NCBI GenBank assembly: GCA_038496445.1
Contig: JALMLS010000270.1
Coordinates: 1-64,000, forward strand
Length of the DNA: 64,000 nt
Origin: Trichosphaerium sp. ATCC 40318
Taxonomy: Eukaryota; Discosea; Flabellinia; Trichosidae
Reading direction: 5' to 3'
The position numbers and the translations under genes were made by a program. The notes below the pieces were generated by a model. It searched no databases, was not told the DNA's origin, and saw only the letters and a program-made list of their open reading frames with translations. The stretch's first letter is position 1, and each line of letters starts with the position of its first letter. Positions 1 through 11,637 of the stretch are shown here, piece by piece.

Positions 1-1915
1 AAAAGATGAAATAAATTGGTAGTAACAGACATATTACTTCTCAAAACTTACAGTACGCGGATTCTCTAAGGGTCCAACATTGTTGGCATATCGCGGATGT
101 GTTAAATGATGCTCTGCCAGTGCTATTGTGTTCTGTGCAACCAGATCACTGTAAGTTTAATGTTAGAACAAACATTGTTAAACTCAATGCTTTAGCTTAC
201 TCTAGTCCATGCTGTTTTGCTTTGTGCATACACTGTCTCAATAATACTTCTTCCAAATGAATGTCGCCATCTGAACAGATACAGAATAAGCTCTATTTCA
301 AAGAAGGTTATGTCTTACCTTTATGTGCAAGTTTTCGTAACCAATCCAATGCTTGTGTTAAGCACACTTCATCATTACGTTCTTGAGCAATGCGTACAGT
401 TTCGTGCACAAGCTATATTTCATTAAACAATTGACACGGTATTTAGAGGTACATACACGTCGAGAAAGTTCAAAATGAGAAAATTTATAGTACAATGCAG
501 CAAGATTCAATGTTGCATAAGGTAGCAAGCTAGGAGGCCCAGGATGAGGAGGCGCTTTTGATAATTTATAAGTCTCAAGCTATTTAAATATTACGCACCA
601 TTTTTGTCTTCCTGTTCCTCTATGGATGCATAAAGTGCGGTTGATTCACTTCGAATCTATTGTAAGAAAAAAATGAGAAATGTAACACTTGTCTTTTTTC
701 AGCATTACTTTTAGAGCATAGTCAAAATATCGATGTAAATTATCCAAGGCGTCTTGATATTCACCATGATTAATACATTTCAAATAGCTGAAAATAAACA
801 GTTAGAGTCAAAAGAGAAAAGAGTAAAGAGCGAAGACCAAGACTAAAAAAACTTAATAAAATATTACCTTAAATAATGAACACCAGCAGAATTTGATACA
901 TTCTCTTTTATTTTTTTTTTCAATCTCATCATCAAGTTCTTCTTTTTCAACTTTACCAAAAGCATCTAAGATACACATTAGTACACGTAAATATACAACA
1001 CAAACCGATGCTGTAAATCTTAAAAATAACAAGATATGCTAATTAAGGAGAACACAGAACAGAACAAACAACGTTTACGAGTTTAATGGATACTGTCAGT
1101 ATGCATCATAGACAACCCAAAAAATATAGTACGTACTACAAAGCTTTTCTGTTTGTGCATCGAGGTAGCTGTCAACATTGTGATATGACACTTCTCCTTT
1201 AAAGCTACCATTACTTACATCCTTATACTGTTCCATGTCTTCCCAAAGTCTCATGAGTCTATCAAAAGAAGCACAAGAGTATGCAGCGGTCATGCGCCTT
1301 ACAAATAATCCAAACGGACTATCACGTGCCTACGCAAATAAATATGACTCAAGTTTTAAAAAAAGCTTCGATTAGAGAAAACGTGGCTGAGAAACGCCAT
1401 TCTTTTCTGCTTGTAGTTAAAGCCATTACGTACGAGCGCATGCTGCACGTTTTCATCTTCGGTTACTAGTTCCTTCATCTCTCTGAAAAAGTCAAAAAGA
1501 TGATCTGGAGATTCCATCGCTTCTATCTACCTCTTGTTAGTATTTTGTTCAAACAACGCTCGCAAACATAGAAGCAATGGTAACGCCAGAGTACTGACCT
1601 CTTTGGAAAGATAGTCTGCAATGTCATCATCCTCATGGCTCAACTCTACTAGCATCTTGAGTAACTCATTGTAGGTAGGCTCGAAGTAGCTTCCTTTATC
1701 CTGCAACACATAAACATCTAGTGATAACGCATAATTAATGTAGCGTGACGCACTTTGATAGTGTTTAGAAGGAACAGAGCCAATCCTTGCTTCGATTGAA
1801 GCTCAAGTGTTTCAACTTGGATGTAACAATCGACAAGTACTAGCACTGCGACTTTATGCGGTGTGAGGTTGGTTTCTATGCCATAGGCGTGATTTACATT
1901 CGATTTTTTAGACAT
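1..1915 (-). pseudogene. APC5 copy, 5' part, frameshifted, runs off the window
   Basis: Reverse-strand copy of the first half of the APC5 gene at 17359-20837, with the start codon at 1913-1915 facing twinfilin. The exon order and most bases are identical to arm 2. One coding poly-A run is 10 long here (T run 911-920) against 6 in arm 2 (18354-18359). This shifts the frame and brings a stop immediately. A second one-base difference lies in an intron near 805. The 3' half is absent because the window ends. It is either a decaying duplicate or a homopolymer error in sequence near a contig end. The intact copy shows what it should encode: an anaphase-promoting complex scaffold subunit. Confidence 0.8.
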
Positions 1916-2143
1916 GTTGGCAATGTCACAACAAAGCCTTAATACGCGTTGATGCAGCTGAAATAGAGTGGCGCGCAAATCAGTGACAGTTGAATTCGCG
2001 CCTAAAAGTATGAATCAGCTGGTAATTAGCGAGGCTTAACCCTGTACGCTATTATTATGCTAAAACCTACGCAAAATTGTTTCGGTTGACGACTTAGCCA
2101 CCAAAATCTCTGACTTACTAAAACCGCTATAGACCTGTGTAAC
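1916..2143. promoter_or_regulatory. Divergent promoter between APC5 and twinfilin (arm 1)
   Basis: About 228 bases separate the two start codons, which point away from each other. Both promoters must lie here. The identical interval recurs at 17131-17358 in arm 2. I see no clear TATA box. Confidence 0.6.
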
Positions 2144-4108
2144 AATGAGTCACTCCAGCGGAATTAACGGTACGCATACAATACGGACTTGAATGTAACA
2201 TTGAAGCCCAGTCTCAAAATCACTTTCTGACGCCTTTGGTGCCGCCCTGCAAGGCGATTCTACTCGCTTCTTTCAAGTTCAAATCACTGAGTCTGAAGAA
2301 TGTACGGTGTTTTGAATTTTCGCTAATTGACTCCTCCGTTAAATTGTAATCGCTCCAATAGCCGCAGAATTGGTAGTCATAAGCAAAAAAGACATCGTTG
2401 GGTCGTTTGATGATGATATCCTTTTTTTAGTGTTCTAAACCATTAATTTCACTTCTACTATTACCAGCAGCGTTACTGTTGTTGATGGTATTCAGCCTTA
2501 ACACTCAAACACTTGCAGTACATCACAGAATTGCTTGAAGAAAGACAAGCGAGCTATTTCCTGTACCGCCTCGATGAGCCTAGTCCTAACGGAAAACCAC
2601 ACTTTATATTCTTTGTCTATGTACCAGATAGAGCCAGAGTACGTAATTTAGCTCTAAATAATTTTTGCGTAGTATATGTAGGGCGGTAAACGTATTTACG
2701 TGGTGTTTGACGCTTTTACTGCGGTCACCAATACGCTCTTTTTTTTAATTTGTCTGTGCGTAACGTACCGCTGTAGGTTCGTCAAAAGATGATTTACGCC
2801 TCCACTCGCGCAAATTTGAAGCGTCAACTAGGCGCTGGAAACTTCAAATACGAAATCTTTGGCACTGTCAAGGTAACGCGAAAAGTCCAACAAAAAAACC
2901 TCTTACAACGTACACATTGGAATTATTGAATGACTTTTTTTCAAAGGACGATTTCACCGCTGATGGATACGCAAAATGGATGAAAATGCAACTCGCAGAT
3001 GTACCACTCACTGAAGAAGAAATGATGAAAGAAGAAGAGGTAACAAATAGTCCAGAAAGCGAAAAGAAGTTATTACTTTTTTTCTTTTTTGTTCTTTTTC
3101 TTATTGAGCGATTAATCTCTATGGTGTGGAACTGAAAATAATTTAGGAAGAAGGTGGTATCTATGTTGGAGGTGCTAGCACTTATGTTCATGGTATTGCA
3201 TTCCCTGTAGACCAAGTAAGCACAAGAGCATTTAAGCAATGGTTTTTTTTATATATTTTGTTAACTCGTTGCTCAGGCAGTCCATGATGCCTTAAACAAG
3301 TTGAAGGCTCATTCAGTAACTTACGTTCAGATTGTAAGTTGATTTTCTTTAATACCATTTAACCTGTGGACCATGTTACGATTTTTAACGTTGACATGTG
3401 CGTTTTTAGAAAATTGATGCTGAAGGTGAAAAATTAGTTTTGGGCGACAGCTGTAGTATTGGCATTGGCGATATAGCTGGAAAAGTTTCTGGAACAGAAC
3501 CACTCTTCCATTTGTTCAACTGGGATCATACATACAATGGCGATGCTTTGACTTCTTGTGGTACGATAGAGAACCAGTAACAATGCAAACTCTATTTGTT
3601 TTCAATATTCTTTTTTTTTTGTTTCTAATATGCTTAGTATTCATCTACTCATGCCCTGATGGTTCTGGAGGAACCAAAGCTGCTCCTGTAAGATTGAGAA
3701 TGTTGTATTCTTCCAGTAAATCAAACTGTGAAGGTATTGCAAAAGAATCTGGTCTTGTCATTGCTGGAAAGGTACCCAACTCGTTTTTCTTTATTTTGGT
3801 GGATTCACAGTAATGTCCGCTTCCATAACTAGTTTTTTGTTTGACTTTTCTTTATTTTCTCGCTAGTGAATGCCTTTTCATTTATTTCTTAGTTGGAAGT
3901 CAACCGCGCTGATGAAGTGAGCGAAGAGTCTATCAACGAGTTGATACATCCACCACTCCGTGAAAAAAAGAAGAATTTTGCCAAACCAAAAGGACCAAAC
4001 CGTAGAGCCAGAGGTGGTACGTATTGCTTTCTTTGTAAAACGGATGTTTATCTCTTTTCTCTTATTTCTTTTTACAAAGGTCGACGCTTGATACGAACAA
4101 AGAAGTAA
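2144..4108 (+). CDS. TWF: Twinfilin (two ADF-H domains), arm 1 copy
   Basis: Actin-monomer-binding and filament-capping protein of the cortical cytoskeleton. The start is the ATG at 2144 (MSHSSGIN), chosen because it gives the twinfilin-like N-terminus and joins in frame to the next exon. The first ADF-H domain includes [17 protein letters not shown] and [21 protein letters not shown]. The second includes [26 protein letters not shown] and [16 protein letters not shown]. The C-terminal tail [10 protein letters not shown]...RRLIRTKK is the family signature that binds capping protein and phosphoinositides. About nine short introns are present, several with GTACG donors. It diverges from APC5 over 228 bases. 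The copy appears intact and matches the arm 2 gene, so the cell may have two functional twinfilin genes if the repeat is real. Confidence 0.9.
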
Positions 4109-4277
4109 ACGTTACTCATAAATCACCATACAATTCGCGTTTAATACAGTACAAGACAAAAAATAAAAAAAATTCCTTACTTATCCAAAAACGCTGAATT
4201 TTCTGAAAATGTTTCTTGCTCTTGATGACGACTTTTGATACCTTCATCTGCTGAAGTTTCTTGGTAGTTAATACTTA

Positions 4278-4622
4278 ATGCTATCACTCTATCAACTTAT
4301 TACCGCCATCTACATTGTTGGTTGGCGCCACGTTCTACCTTACAAAACCAACTGCCTTTTTAAGCAAATTAAGAAATTGTTGCCATTTGTAGATTTAATA
4401 AATCAAGGTAAACACACTATCTATGGCACAGCACAAGAAAGTGCAAAGCCAGCTTGTTCTAATCATAAAGCATGTTTTTCCTTTCATTTTTCATGCTTGC
4501 GCATTAACAAGCGTGTGACATTACAATAGCGTTTAGAGCAAGTGCAAGCCAATATGACGGCTGGAGAAGCAATAAGCCGGCAGCTAATAAACTCAGCAAC
4601 TCAATATATTTGCTACGAGTGA
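4278..4622 (+). CDS. Small unknown protein (arm 1 copy)
   Basis: Not recognised. An ORF starts at the ATG at 4278 with a hydrophobic first 20 residues (MLSLYQLITAIYIVGW) and a basic stretch with KKLLPFVDLINQG. A plausible intron follows, with donor GTAAAC after that motif and acceptor ATAG near 4529. A second coding-like exon reads LEQVQANMTAGEAISRQL and ends at a TGA at 4620-4622. The exact junction does not keep the frame cleanly, so the model is provisional. It lies 170 bases downstream of twinfilin on the same strand and is duplicated in arm 2 at 14652-14996. Confidence 0.35.
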
Positions 4623-5006
4623 GGTGGAACCTCACAACATTTCAAACGTTTTAGGTAGTGCACAGGAACGCAATTCTGTTTTTGATTGAAATGTAAAACC
4701 GTCGCATAAACCTGTAAAAGCCAGCATACAACAAGAATTACCTTTTTAAGAATACATCCTGGGCTAAAGAGTATCACTTTATCGCATATATTCTCACAAC
4801 AAAGAAGCCCTATGACTGACTTGATTCTCTTAAATCGTGAGCCCTATTCATCATCTGATCGATTAGTTACTACAAAAGTTTGTAATACTCCGAGGCTTTT
4901 TCAGTGTAAAGAACTGGCTTGAACTCAGTTCACTTTATTTTTCATCTACTACAACACAGGCAACAAGAACAGCACTTGACAGAGTAGATAACACTACCAC
5001 ATAGTT
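4623..5006. other. Intergenic, arm 1
   Basis: No coding potential seen on either strand. It presumably carries the promoter of the MORN_2 gene that starts at 5007. Confidence 0.5.
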
Positions 5007-6105
5007 ATGGATCCTCACAATAAAAAGGTACAGCTTCAAAAAATATACAAATCAATCGAATCTAACAAAACACAACAGACAAAGCGCTCTGATACTCAAT
5101 CAACTAGGCCTCCGACCCGTTTGCTTCAGTTGCCGTTGGAAGTACTTGGCAAAATAATCAATCATGATAAACACTCTGCTGAGCTCTATCACAAGTGGCC
5201 AGTGCTTAATAGATCAACGGCAATAAGTACTAGATACAACCACAGAATAGAAAAAAAGGGTAAATGGGGAAAGTACGACAGCAGTCTTAGATTGAAGGAA
5301 CTATCTAGCTATCAAAACGATATGCGAGAGGGGCTATGCCAATGGTTCCATGACAATCAGAAGCTTGAAAAGCAAGCTTGGTATACCAGTGGTGTATTTG
5401 ATGGGACGTACGACATGTACTATGAAAGTGGTAGTGTTAAGGAGAGGGACGTGGAACAAATGGTAGAATTATTGAGAGTATTGCATTTCACAAAAACGGT
5501 CAAAATTGGATACATAATGTAATCACAGATAGTGAGGATGGACAAAGAATTGAGTACATGATATGGCATGACAATGGCCAAAGGGCAGAACATGGTTATA
5601 GCGTTAATGGTTGGCCTATGGGAGAGAGAAACCAATGGCATGACAATGGTAACCTCCATGTCCGCAGTTGGTACTTCAATGGCATTGAATCTAACAAGCG
5701 CAAAGTCTACCATAAAAATGGAGTCTTAAAAGAGGCTTCTTGCTATAGCAATGGTGTACTTGACGGAGAGTCTAAGAAATGGTATAGCAACGGTCAACTG
5801 AGTTTTCAAGCAAAATACACGGATGGCGTACAAAAGGGAAAATGTACCAAATGGTATAAAGATGGTCGAATGAGCTTTCAAGCTTTTATAAGGGCGGCAA
5901 GCTTGTTGGCAAATGTCAGAAATGGTTCAGAAACGGTAACTTGAAATCATACACGTATTTCAAAGAAGGAAAGAAAAAAGGAGATGACGTGCAATGGCAC
6001 AGAGATGGTACCATGTTCAAGCATTACCGTTACAGTAGTACTGAGCGTACTACCATCTATATTGAGAACAACATTCCAAATGAAAACCAAATACAAAAGC
6101 AATAG
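5007..6105 (+). pseudogene. F-box / MORN_2-repeat protein, broken by two frameshifts (arm 1)
   Basis: No introns. The N-terminus (ATG 5007) carries an F-box-like motif, RLLQLPLEVLGKIIN, at about residues 33-47. Then come about ten repeats of 20-23 residues with the pattern W-Y/H-x-N/D-G, such as IWHDNGQRAEHGY and KKWYSNGQLSFQAKYTDG. This is the MORN_2 (YwqK-like) type. The reading frame moves by -1 near 5440-5470 and again by -1 near 5884, with repeat sequence continuing each time to a TAG at 6103-6105. Both shifts are present in the arm 2 copy, so they precede the duplication. F-box + MORN_2 proteins are typical of some giant DNA viruses of protists. In hosts, an F-box would suggest an SCF ubiquitin-ligase adaptor. 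It ends 64 bases from the converging LRR gene. Confidence 0.75.
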
Positions 6106-6121
6106 CTATTGAAAAATACAA

Positions 6122-6150
6122 CCCTTATATTATATTATATTATAACAATA
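6122..6150. repeat. AT-rich short tandem repeat between convergent genes
   Basis: About four copies of TTATA/TATAT units lie in the 64-base gap between the MORN_2 and LRR genes. The same run is at about 13124-13152 in arm 2. It probably sits in overlapping 3' ends. Confidence 0.6.
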
Positions 6151-6169
6151 AAAAGAGTATATGACACTC

Positions 6170-7639
6170 TCACCAAGTGTTTAATGAGCATTCAATAAAG
6201 TAACAATGGTACGTAACTTGTTCAGCCTCCACATCTTCAAATACATATGAATTATCACCAGAAATCTCAACTGCGTAAAGATCAGGTAGCATGTTAATGC
6301 CTTCGCTTGAAAGATTTGCGCAATCACTGACACCAATAGTATGAACACCTGCCAGTGCTTGTATACCTTTGTCAGTAACTGAAGTTCCAGCAAGGTTAAT
6401 GGCATGAACGCCTGCAAGTGCTTTTATGCCTTCATCAGTAACTGCAGTTTGAGTAAGATCGATGGTATGAACACCTTTTAGTGCTTTGATGCCTTCATCT
6501 GTTACTAATGTATTTCCAAGATGAATAACTCTAACACCTGCTAGTGATTTGATGCCTTTGTCTGTCACTGCTGTACTAGCAACAAAAACAGTATGAACAC
6601 CGTTCAGTGTTTTAATGCCTACATCAGTCACCGCAGTGAACGAAAGGATAATGCTATACACTCCCTTTAGTTCTTTGATACAATCATCTGTCACTGAAGT
6701 TCCTAATAGATTAATAGTATGGACTCCCTTTAAGGCTTTTACACCTTCGTCTGTTATATTTCTACACTTCTTAAGGTCAATTGTATGAACTCCTGATAGT
6801 GCTTTGATTCCTTTATCTGATACTGTAGTATGAGAGACGTCAATGGTGTGTATACCACTCAGCGCCTTAATACCTTCATCAGTAATGTTCTTACAACGAG
6901 TCAGGCATATTGAGTGAACACCTGCAAGTGCTTTGAGATCATAATCATTGATAACACTACTTTTCTTGAACAACTCAACTGAACTTCTAAGGAAGTTTGT
7001 GTCAAGATTGTTGCACCCAGATAGTAACGAATACAGAGTATTGTTTTCAACGTTCACAACTATTTCAGTGTTGTTCATGACACCATTGTACTGTATGACT
7101 TTTAGAATATCTGGTATATCATAAAGATACACCTTTTTGTACCCAACAACATCATGAATAATATCAGACATCAAATGACACGTTTGAGCAACAGCAAATC
7201 TTGGTTTCGCACCTGTACGATGTAAGATACTTGAAATAACTTCAGGAGGAAAATCAAGTATATTTGGCGGCTTGTGCAATGTCGCCTGTACTCTTAATGG
7301 TTCATCTTTAGTAACTTGAATAAAGTTGGTAAACGTACTGTCTTGTTTGCTTAAGGTTTGGCAACACCACATCCTCAGAATGCGTATTGAGTTTTTTCGC
7401 ATTCCACGTCTATCGAGTGTACCGTGGGGGGTGTAGTTCTGCTTTTAGTTGCATTTGTGTTCTCTAAGAGATATTTGTCGAGCTTTTGTACAAGGCTCGC
7501 GTTTGACGCGTTCAAAATACATTCAAGATGTTTAACGAATGTTTTTGGGTGTTTTGAGATAATTTTAGTGAATTCATCTTTGTGGTTCTTTTTGTAGTAT
7601 GTGATGTTGCCTGCTCAATGAAACACAGGGTAAGTTCAT
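6170..7639 (-). pseudogene. F-box / leucine-rich-repeat protein, frameshifted N-terminus (arm 1)
   Basis: Copy of the intact gene at 11638-13104. The F-box and all repeats are open (complement of 6170-7402). Upstream of that the frame is broken relative to arm 2: AAAAAAC replaces AAAACAAC near 7391-7397, a changed stretch lies at about 7595-7608, and one base is missing near 7615. The original ATG is at 7637-7639. A shortened protein could still start at 7400-7402 and would keep the F-box. It has no introns. Confidence 0.85.
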
Positions 7640-8079
7640 GGTTTAATTCAGTTTGAGCAACAGTTAAGTTCTCCAAAACGATATATGAACAATACCCGAC
7701 TTATCTAGAATTAAGTGAACAACCAGGCGCTGTACTGGCACCGAAATAACTAAACAAGACTTGAGGTGGATTTGACATCAATAATTGTAAGTTTTTGTTA
7801 CCCTCTTAGCAATAGATCTTTGTTGTGTATACTGGCGTTCAAGCGTTTCGGTGAAGTTTGCTTAACACATAGATAAGTCACTATTGTTTCCAAGTTTATT
7901 CCTTCTTCTACCAATACCTTTCCTTTATAGACTTCCCATATGGTAGAGTATCAGTAATCCAAAATAATAACAATACGTGACTTTATGGCAAGGACTCTCT
8001 ATGTTAAATTTATACATCGAAATAGAATCTTTATTATTCTCATATTTTTTTTCACTTTTTTTTGTTTTTACAAAGCGAG
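7640..8079. other. LRR 5' flank, repeat-spacer junction and 3' flank of BAR gene
   Basis: No gene seen. 7640-7755 is the upstream region of the arm 1 LRR copy and still belongs to the repeat. From 7756 the sequence is unique spacer and forms the 3' flank of the BAR-like gene. Confidence 0.7.
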
Positions 8080-11000
8080 TTAACTACCCAACTCACTTCT
8101 AAGACGTTCTAATATCTTCTTGCAAGCATCTGTATTACCTTGATCTTGTTTCATTTTAAACAATATTTTAGCATTCTCCCATTGTTCATGCTTGTATCTC
8201 TTTATCATGTAGGCTTTATACTCTTCTTGTGTACCCTTTTGCCAAACAGGGTTATCAGGCTCATCAGGGAACGTCATATCATCCTCAGAACCAGAAGTAT
8301 CAGAATCTTCTTCAGCTTCGGACTGTTCAACAATCACTGGCTCTGGTCTAGGTGTTTTTGGGTAGATAGGTTCTGGAGCATCAACCCATTTTGCTAAATA
8401 GCTCAAATTAATACAACACGTGTTGAAACAAAAAAAAAAAATAAGATTTCATCAATGCGATTTATCTTTGTTTCAGCGCTATTCATAGCTACAAAACAAC
8501 TACAAAGGTGCCTTCGAGTTAGACAATGGCTTAGCAAAGCAAAGTACACCAAAAAAAAGCAAAATGAATACAGCACCCTACGTTCCCTGGTCCTCACGGA
8601 CCCAAGTACTGGCAGGGCCATACCATACTGGCAGGGCCATACCATGCTTATCTTCGCGGTTCGGAAAGAGACACGGAGTTTTCATGGTTGTATGGCCGTA
8701 TCCATCTGTAAAGGCAAGATTTTTGAAAATGGTTTGGTAGAAAATAGTTTTGCGTGACCAAATCAGAGAAAATTGTCTTTTGTTTTAGCGAACCTGATTC
8801 TGACTCGGAAATATCAACTTCTACAATGTCTTCGTTGTCTGCAACATAATCATAGAAACCTCCTGATCCACCAGTAGCCATTTTTTGCGACTGAGGAGCT
8901 GGTGGAGCTGGTCTATGTGAAGATACATCGTAATCGTCCATAGAATTTTGATCAACATCATCGCCAATTTTTGCCAACAAATCAACCTTGGAGTTTTTCT
9001 CCATACCTTCAGGCTCTTGTTCAGGTTCTCTAATACAATGCATCAGTTTAAATAAATCGATATAGTTAGAACATACGCAGGCACTTGTGGTTGAACAACA
9101 GGTTGTGGTAGTTTAGGCATGTTCAAGCGGTGATGTAATATAGTAGTGAGTGATCGTTTTACCAATTCTTCAGATGGTTCTGGCATATTTATAGCCTTCG
9201 GTTCCAATACAATAGCAGTATTAAGTAATACAGCAGCAGAAGAGAAGAGAAGTCTCACTGAGCTAAAGTATAAAGTGAGTACACATCAGAAAAACGAATA
9301 AAAATAATACAATGCCAAAGAACTTACCTCAAGAGTGAAATTTCTACACTCAAGACGTGATAGTAAAGCGCTTTCATCAATCCCAAATGCTGGAACTGTA
9401 TACAACAATGTATTATAGCTTGAAGGCATTGAAGTATATGATCCTAGTATAATACTCATGAGTACACATAACGTTTAGCTGCGGTTTTTTTCGCTAATTA
9501 ACGCACCTCTATAGTCTCATGCAAATCTTCAGGAATCATCTCGTAAATATAGTGACAGAAATATTCCACATTTGTTACAATCTTTGCAACTGATTTAAGC
9601 AAAGCAGCCGGCTCTGGTTGAGCTACAGAATCTAAAAAAACACAAGAATTAGACAAGCAAAAAGGTATTGGCAAATCCAGCTTGTTTCAAAAAAAAAAAT
9701 CACTACTTACTCTTTACTGGTTCCATAGGGGCCAATATATTCTGCGCTCTTCGCGCTACACGTCTACATAACAACAAGTTAAACAAATTGCTAGATAAGC
9801 CGGTTGTACTGGCTCTCAGAATCATAAGAATTATTTACCTATCAGCTGTTGGTGCACGCATATATTGGTTGATAGAATCACCAAGTTCCTTCATGGCAGA
9901 GTTATACAATTTGGAAAACTCCAAAGCAATAACTGGAGTCATAACAAATGTATCTGGTGTAGTCTCAGTTTCCAACAAATTTGTAACTTTGTTCAACTGT
10001 TGTACAAGTCCCTATTTAAACATAAAAACTTTGTTCCACGTCTATCTTTGTGCACAAAAAATACTACTTTATAAAGCAACCACTGTAGTATAAGTGATAA
10101 TTTTGGGTGGCAAACGTCACATTAAACAAGACTTTGAGGAAGAAGAAGACATACCTTGGCGATATTTGCAATATTTTTTGTGGATTGATCATCTCCAGGA
10201 TTCATAACAAGTTTTTGACCAACAATACTGAGAACTTTGGTCGCTTTCATCACAGTGAAGCAGCAATCATTAATTTGTCGTTGTAGATGCACATCCGTTT
10301 TTCATAACTAAGAAGTGTAGCAATACGCGATAACTAAACAATCATCAGATTCCTTACACTAACACAAGCTGAAACGTCCAATACGCACCCTCAAGCTTTC
10401 TGTTGTAAAGTTACGTGATACAATATCAAAATCTGAGTCAGGAAGTCTTCCAGTAGCACTCTGAAGTGTAATTTTCATCGCCTACACTCAAACGTCAGTC
10501 ATGTTTTTTTTTTTTTCAATTTTATTTGTATTTTTTTGAGCATGGCACGCACGTGTGAAATCTGATCAATCTCATCCTCCATATTTTGCATAGTATAAGA
10601 CTCTATTGAATTATAAAACGACCAAGATTCTCCAACAAATGACTTCAAGGCCTCCATAAAAGTTCTCTTCTCAACTTGAGTAAAACTAGTCTTTGCTTGC
10701 TTCAAAACACCCCAAGACTTTCTAATACTGTCCAATTGTGAAATGGTACGACCGACACGGCTAAACGCATGCTAAAATATACGTGTTAAAGCTAATAATA
10801 CTAGTAAACGCGTAGCACGTCACAAACACGCGAATAGAAATAAAAATAACGTTGTTTGTCACTTACACCTTGGTTTTTCATCGACACCACTGCTTCAATC
10901 CATAAACCGAATTTAAACGTGTCTTTAGCTAAATCTAACTCGTTTTCTAGCCGCTAGGTATTTGTAAATTAAAAGTGTATTGGTTAAAAAAGGAAAGTTT

Positions 11001-11512
11001 TCAGGTAGGTAATTTACCCTTATGCTTGGGTCCACGATGTTGCAAAACTCGTCTGAACCCAAGGGGCTGTATTAGCTACAAGATGTGTAATAAATGACAG
11101 CATTGAGTGAGCAAGGGTCTCCAGGTTTAGTGTAAGGAGGTAAGGATCCGTGTCAGGAGGTATATCGCGAGCAGTAGCTCTACGTCTTGGAGACACTCCT
11201 AGTTGCTTTGCAACATTAGCATAGCTTAATTCAAGTGTTTTGTGCTATTCCCAGCCAGTTTTGTGCTGCTAGCAGCTTCAACTGAATTGACGTACGTCAG
11301 GTTGAGCAAATGGCAGTGAGAATGCGTCAAAGGAATCCTTAGGTGCAACTCCCCAGCTGATTGTCCAACACCTTGATTTTCATTCCCACCATACCAGTGT
11401 ACTCGCACCAGCTGATGCAGACGAAGGAAACTTGGGCCTGAATTCGCATTGTTAAGTTTGCTCACAGGACTAGCACCTGTATATCAACATATTTGTAAAC
11501 ACAAATACTCAT
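8080..11512 (-). CDS. BAR-like membrane-curvature protein with acidic C-terminal tail
   Basis: Long intron-rich gene read from several coding exons. An N-terminal low-complexity part (VAPKDSFDAFSLPFAQPD) is followed by DEFCNIVDPSIR and RLENELDLAKDTFKFGLWIE. Then comes a helical exon with ISQLDSIRKSWGVLKQAKTS and EKRTFMEALKSFVGESW. This order resembles BAR/arfaptin-type dimerisation domains that bind curved membranes. Further helical exons follow (LVQQLNKVTNLLETE, FSKLYNSAMKELGDSI), then a proline/acidic region (HRPAPPAPQSQKMATGG) and the tail ending RLRSELGS with its stop at 8080-8082. The ATG at 11512 is the best start in reach, but the first junctions are uncertain, and one exon near 10,300 has a frame problem. 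The arm 2 boundary is 10 bases upstream. The exact family is unknown. Confidence 0.65.
8607..8645. repeat. 19-bp direct tandem repeat, two copies
   Basis: The unit tactggcagggccatacca occurs twice in a row, GC-richer than its surroundings. It lies in an intron or near an exon edge of the BAR-like gene. Confidence 0.85.
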
Positions 11513-11637
11513 CAGCCTCTGGTTTAGTTATTTCGGTGCCAGTACAGCGCCTGGTTGTTCACTTAATTCTAGATAAGTCGGGTATTGTTCATATATCGTT
11601 TTGGAGAACTTAACTGTTGCTCAAACTGAATTAAACC

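Larger units (their letters stand above)
1..7755. repeat. Inverted repeat, arm 1
   Basis: This stretch is the reverse complement of 11522-19270. Paired coordinates sum to 19271 at the outer end, 19274 through most of the arm and 19277 at the inner end, so only a few short indels separate the arms. The inner boundary is sharp: similarity stops after 7755 (pairs with 11522). The outer boundary is not seen because base 1 still matches 19270. The arm contains the 5' part of APC5, twinfilin, a small unknown gene, the F-box/MORN_2 gene and the F-box/LRR gene. Confidence 0.97.
7756..11521. other. Unique spacer between inverted-repeat arms
   Basis: About 3.77 kb present once, between sharply ending arms. 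It holds a single gene, the BAR-like protein, on the reverse strand. A non-repetitive spacer of this size argues against a simple fold-back read, which would leave no unique loop. Confidence 0.9.

Noticed and set aside
4183-4262. Short reverse-strand phrase TSADEGIKSRHQEQE resembling an LRR repeat
   Set aside because: Only about eight residues resemble the LRR pattern, with no neighbouring repeats. More likely 5' flank of the small gene at 4278.
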